Positions 60,896 to 64,000 of a stretch of 64,000 nt of DNA are shown in pieces. Every line of letters starts with the position of its first letter. Positions within the stretch are counted from its first letter, which is position 1. The notes under the pieces are model-generated. The model was not told where the DNA came from. It made no database searches and saw only the letters and a list, made by a program, of their open reading frames with translations. A program made the position numbers and the translations under genes. The DNA is from Sinorhizobium terangae (GTDB taxonomy: Bacteria > Pseudomonadota > Alphaproteobacteria > Rhizobiales > Rhizobiaceae). The stretch spans positions 1,116,001 through 1,180,000 of the forward strand of contig NZ_CP121660.1 of the NCBI RefSeq assembly GCF_029714365.1, in the 5' to 3' direction.

Positions 60896-62785
60896 ATGAG
60901 TGAAGTCGAAATGTCCGTCGAAAAACATGTCTTCGAAGCCGATGTGGCGCGGCTGCTCCATTTGATGGTGCACTCGGTCTACTCGGACAAGAACATCTTC
61001 CTTCGCGAACTGATTTCGAATGCGGCGGATGCCTGCGAGAAGCTGCGCTACGAAGCGATCGTCGCACCTGAGCTGCTCGCCAACGATCCTGCACCACGCA
61101 TTACTTTGACGCTGGATGAGGAAAAGGCGCGCCTCGTCGTTGAGGACAACGGCATTGGCATGAGCCGTGACGAACTGGTCGAATCCCTCGGCACCATCGC
61201 ACGTTCCGGCACGCGCGCATTCATGGAGCGGATCGAGGCAGCACAGGGCAAGGAAGGCGCACAGCTCATCGGCCAGTTCGGCGTCGGTTTCTATTCTGCC
61301 TTCATGGTGGCCGACAATGTCGACGTCGTCTCCCGCCGTGCCGGCTCGGACAAGGCCTGGCATTGGGCGTCCGACGGAAAGGGCAGCTACACAGTTTCCG
61401 CAGTCGAACTTTCCGATGCTCCGGCGCGCGGTACGCGGATCACGCTGCACCTCATGGACGATGCCAAGACTTACACGTCGCGCTGGACCGTCGAGCGGAT
61501 CGTCAAGGAACAGTCCGGCCATGTGCCCGTACCGATCTCGATCGTGGAGAAGCCCGGCGAAGAGCCCGCCCAAGTCGCGGACGGCACGGCGCTCTGGACC
61601 AAACAGAAGAGTGAGATTTCCAAGGAAGATTACGCGGATTTCTACCGCAGCGTCGCCGGCCAGTATGACGAACCGGCCGCGACCGTTCACTTCCGGGCAG
61701 AAGGCCGGCACGAATATACGGCGCTCGCCTTCGTGCCGGGCTCCAAGCCGTTCGATCTCTTCGACCCCGATCGCAAGGGACGGATGAAACTCTACGTCAA
61801 GCGCGTCTTCATCACGGACGAGGCGGAATTGCTGCCGCGCTACCTGCGGTTCGTGCGCGGCCTCATCGACACGGCCGATCTGCCCCTCAATGTCTCGCGC
61901 GAGATGATCCAGGAGAGCCCGCTGCTCGCCAGCATCCGCAAGGGGCTGACAAACCGGGTGCTGACCAGCATCGAGAAACTCGCGGAAAGCGAGCCGGAAA
62001 CCTTCGCCAAGCTCTGGGAAAACTTCGGCAGCGTCATCAAGGAAGGCATCTACGAGGATTTCGAGCGGCGGGGGCAGCTCATCGCGCTTTCGCGTTTCCG
62101 CACCACCGCGTCGGACGACAAGCCGCGCGCCCTGAGCGACTATGTCAAGGACATGAAGGACGGGCAGACGGCGATCTACTACCTGACCGGCGACAACCTT
62201 GCCCAATTGAAAGCCTCGCCGCAGCTCGAAGGATTCCGCGCCCGCGGCATCGAAGTGTTGCTGCTTACCGACCCGGTTGACAGCTTCTGGGTGACCTCGG
62301 CGCCGGATTTCGAAGGCAAGCCGTTCAAGTCGATCACGCAAGGGGCCGCCGATCTCGCCGGTATCGCGAAGCAGGACGCCGACGGTACGACCTCCGCGGA
62401 GACGAGCCAGACCGTCGCCGAATTCGTGACCTTTGCCAAGGCGGCGCTCGGCGACGCGGTCTCTGACGTGAGGACCTCGGAGCGACTGACGGAAAGCGCG
62501 GTCTGCCTCGTTGCGCCGGAGCACGGACCGGATCGCCAGCTCGAGAAGATGCTGCAGGGAGCCGGCCGCATCGACGGCGCGGCAAAGCCGATCCTGGAGA
62601 TCAATCCCGGCCACAGCCTGATCGCCGCCATCGCTGCCTGCCCCGCCGAGGATGCAGCATTCCGCGAGGACGCCGTAAAGCTCCTGCTCGACCAGGCGCG
62701 CGTTCTCGACGGCGACAAGCCGGAAGATCCGCGCGCCTTTGCCGAGCGGCTGTCGAGGGTGTTCAGCCGGGCTTTGAAGAGTTAA
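60896..62785 (+). CDS. htpG: Hsp90-family chaperone HtpG
   Basis: 629 aa from the ATG at 60896 with AAGGAGG upstream; a longer frame from 60836 runs through the promoter. N-terminal GHKL ATPase: ELISNAADACEKLRYEA, VVEDNGIGMSRDEL, GQFGVGFYSAFMVADNV. The middle domain includes YLRFVRGLIDTADLPLNVSR, followed by the C-terminal dimerisation region. It is a cytosolic, ATP-driven chaperone for stress-damaged or client proteins. It is a single gene, followed by RIME-like palindromes. Confidence 0.93.
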   Translation: MSEVEMSVEKHVFEADVARLLHLMVHSVYSDKNIFLRELISNAADACEKLRYEAIVAPELLANDPAPRITLTLDEEKARLVVEDNGIGMSRDELVESLGTIARSGTRAFMERIEAAQGKEGAQLIGQFGVGFYSAFMVADNVDVVSRRAGSDKAWHWASDGKGSYTVSAVELSDAPARGTRITLHLMDDAKTYTSRWTVERIVKEQSGHVPVPISIVEKPGEEPAQVADGTALWTKQKSEISKEDYADFYRSVAGQYDEPAATVHFRAEGRHEYTALAFVPGSKPFDLFDPDRKGRMKLYVKRVFITDEAELLPRYLRFVRGLIDTADLPLNVSREMIQESPLLASIRKGLTNRVLTSIEKLAESEPETFAKLWENFGSVIKEGIYEDFERRGQLIALSRFRTTASDDKPRALSDYVKDMKDGQTAIYYLTGDNLAQLKASPQLEGFRARGIEVLLLTDPVDSFWVTSAPDFEGKPFKSITQGAADLAGIAKQDADGTTSAETSQTVAEFVTFAKAALGDAVSDVRTSERLTESAVCLVAPEHGPDRQLEKMLQGAGRIDGAAKPILEINPGHSLIAAIAACPAEDAAFREDAVKLLLDQARVLDGDKPEDPRAFAERLSRVFSRALKS

Positions 62786-62801
62786 GAAACTTAGCGGACA
62801 T

Positions 62802-62940
62802 GCCCTCATCCGGCTTGCCGGCCACCTTCTCCCCGCAAGCGGGGCGAAGGGACAAGCGGCAGCGCCCGCGCTAGTCTAAAATCCCCTCTCCCCGCGCGCG
62901 GGGAGAGGGTTAGTCCTCGGGTTAAACCCGAGGAGAGGGG
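62802..62940. repeat. RIME-like intergenic palindromic element
   Basis: Contains CCTCATCCGGCTTGCCGGCC, then CCTTCTCCCCGC-AA-GCGGGGCGAAGG at 62824-62849, then CCCTCTCCCCGCGCGCGGGG near 62884, then CCTCGGGTTAAACCCGAGG at 62915-62933. This mix of palindromes is the hallmark of RIME (Rhizobium-specific intergenic mosaic elements). It lies between htpG and the convergent CoA-transferase gene. Confidence 0.8.
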
Positions 62941-62977
62941 CAAAACTGCGATCTTGCGACGCGAGCCTAGCCGGGTC

Positions 62978-64000
62978 TCACCCTTTCGCTTTCGGCCTCA
63001 GGCCGATCTCGGACAGCACCTCTTCCGTATGCTCCCCAAGCCGGGGTACGCCGCGCTCGAGTGCGAGCGAAGCTCCGGAGAAGCGAAGCGGAGTCCTGAC
63101 GCCCGGCGACGTACCGGCCGCCGCGCCGGTGTGCGGCGTATCCACCCGCATCTGTCGGTGAAGGATCTGCGGATCGGCAAAAACGTCCGCGACGGTGTTG
63201 ATCGGACCGCCCGGCACGCCTGCGGCTTCGAGTTTTGCCAGGAGCGCATCCCGCGCAAACTTCGCCGTCTCTGCCGCGAGCTCCGGCGTGAGCGTATCGC
63301 GATGCTGCACGCGACCGGCATTGGTCAGGTATCGCTCGTCTGACGCCAGGTCCGCTCGGCCGAGCACGTCGCAGAATTTGACGAACTGCCGGTCGTTTCC
63401 GACGGCGACGATGAGATGCCCGTCGGCGGTCGGAAAGACCTGGTACGGCGCAATGTTCGGATGCGCATTGCCAAGACGCCGCGGCGCCTTGCCCGAGACG
63501 AGAAAATTCAGCGCCTGATTGGCGAGTACACCGGTCATGCAATCGAGCAGCGCCATGTCGATCTGCTGCCCCTCGCCCGTGCGTTCGCGCTGCGCAAGCG
63601 CCGCCTGGACGGCAATCACACCGTAAAGCCCGGTAAAAATGTCGGCGAAGGCCACTCCGATCTTCTGCGGCTCGCGATCCGGCTCACCGGTGAGATCCAT
63701 GATCCCGCTCATGCCCTGGACGATGTAGTCGTAGCCGGCGCGATGGGCATAGGGGCCGTCCTGGCCGAAGCCGGTCACGGAACAATAGATGAGCCGAGGG
63801 TTGACCTTCCTCAGGTTCTCATAGTCGAGCCCATATTTGGCGAGACCACCGACCTTGAAGTTTTCGAGGAGCACGTCCGATTGCGCCGCCAGCCGCCGTA
63901 CCGCCTCCTGCCCCTCTTCCGTCGTGAAGTCGAGCACGACCGAGCGCTTGCCCCGGTTGCAGGCATGGAAATAGGCTGCGTCGAGCTTCTCGCCAGCCTC
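62978..64000 (-). CDS. CaiB/BaiF family (class III) CoA-transferase, 5' truncated
   Basis: The gene enters from beyond the right edge; 340 residues are visible to the stop at 62978. Motifs: AYFHACNRGKRSVVLD at the edge, LLENFKVGGLAKYGLDYE, LIYCSVTGFGQDGPYAHRAG, YDYIVQGMSGIMDLTGEPD and GVAFADIFTGLY with the catalytic Asp region. It moves CoA between carboxylic acids, such as in carnitine, formyl- or succinyl-CoA metabolism. The substrate is unknown. It ends 38 bp after the RIME-like element. Confidence 0.9.
   Translation of the reverse strand, partial: EAGEKLDAAYFHACNRGKRSVVLDFTTEEGQEAVRRLAAQSDVLLENFKVGGLAKYGLDYENLRKVNPRLIYCSVTGFGQDGPYAHRAGYDYIVQGMSGIMDLTGEPDREPQKIGVAFADIFTGLYGVIAVQAALAQRERTGEGQQIDMALLDCMTGVLANQALNFLVSGKAPRRLGNAHPNIAPYQVFPTADGHLIVAVGNDRQFVKFCDVLGRADLASDERYLTNAGRVQHRDTLTPELAAETAKFARDALLAKLEAAGVPGGPINTVADVFADPQILHRQMRVDTPHTGAAAGTSPGVRTPLRFSGASLALERGVPRLGEHTEEVLSEIGLRPKAKG

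Noticed and set aside
60821..62809. Long minus-strand reading frame opposite htpG
   Set aside because: Antisense shadow; every chaperone motif is on the plus strand and this frame has no recognisable domain.

Overview
The window reads as GC-rich alphaproteobacterial DNA, most likely Sinorhizobium/Ensifer or a close Rhizobiaceae relative. This rests on dctB-dctD, a DUF3141-pta-ackA-fabI operon, a RIME-like palindromic element, dispersed palindromic repeats, many ATGA-coupled operons and an alpha/beta hydrolase and SDR repertoire typical of rhizobial accessory replicons. No rRNA, tRNA, CRISPR array or intact insertion sequence was seen. The species and the replicon cannot be fixed from the sequence alone.

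Layout. 1-1.8 kb: a two-component pair (regulator cut by the left edge). 1.9-13.1 kb: small enzyme and regulator genes, namely a VOC protein, two epoxide-hydrolase-type enzymes, a GlxA-type regulator, SDR enzymes, a DipZ-like thiol-redox membrane protein, a PfpI-like protein, a LysR regulator and a tautomerase. Three of these genes share a 37-bp imperfect palindrome upstream, which looks like one regulon. 13.1-17.4 kb: an accessory patch with a truncated HNH-nuclease fragment, a complete AbiEi/AbiEii toxin-antitoxin pair with a paired inverted-repeat operator, a DUF2188 protein and a decayed nitronate monooxygenase. 17.4-25.3 kb: a gluconate 5-dehydrogenase-like SDR, a HAD phosphatase, a metallophosphoesterase, a lipid A phosphoethanolamine transferase, and a PepSY-cytochrome b561-two-component operon. 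25.5-31.3 kb: a CecR/YbhGFSR-type drug-efflux ABC operon behind a palindromic operator. 31.3-33.6 kb: a VapC/Phd-type toxin-antitoxin pair and an MhqD/MhqO-like quinone-detoxification pair. 33.8-38.4 kb: dctB-dctD without dctA, and an MscS channel. 38.6-43.9 kb: an oligopeptide ABC importer. 44.7-45.7 kb: class II fructose-bisphosphate aldolase. 45.8-50.9 kb: a surface-glycan operon (acyltransferase, two GT2 glycosyltransferases, ABC exporter). 51.3-55.2 kb: GABA catabolism (gabT, gabD) with a divergent MerR-XRE-cupin regulator. 55.3-60.5 kb: DUF3141-pta-ackA-fabI. 60.9-62.8 kb: htpG. The right end is a CoA-transferase cut by the window edge.

How the genes work together. Carbon and nitrogen use (C4-dicarboxylate sensing, GABA to succinate, acetyl-CoA to acetate through Pta-AckA, aldolase, oligopeptide uptake) sits beside envelope and stress functions (EptA, glycan operon, MscS, HtpG, efflux, quinone and thiol-redox enzymes). 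The observations most worth testing are the shared 37-bp operator, the AbiE operator overlapping its start codon, a structured gene-free segment at 44.15-44.27 kb ending in a bidirectional terminator-like hairpin, the MerR-XRE-cupin regulator, and the PHA-synthase-like Cys box of the DUF3141 protein.
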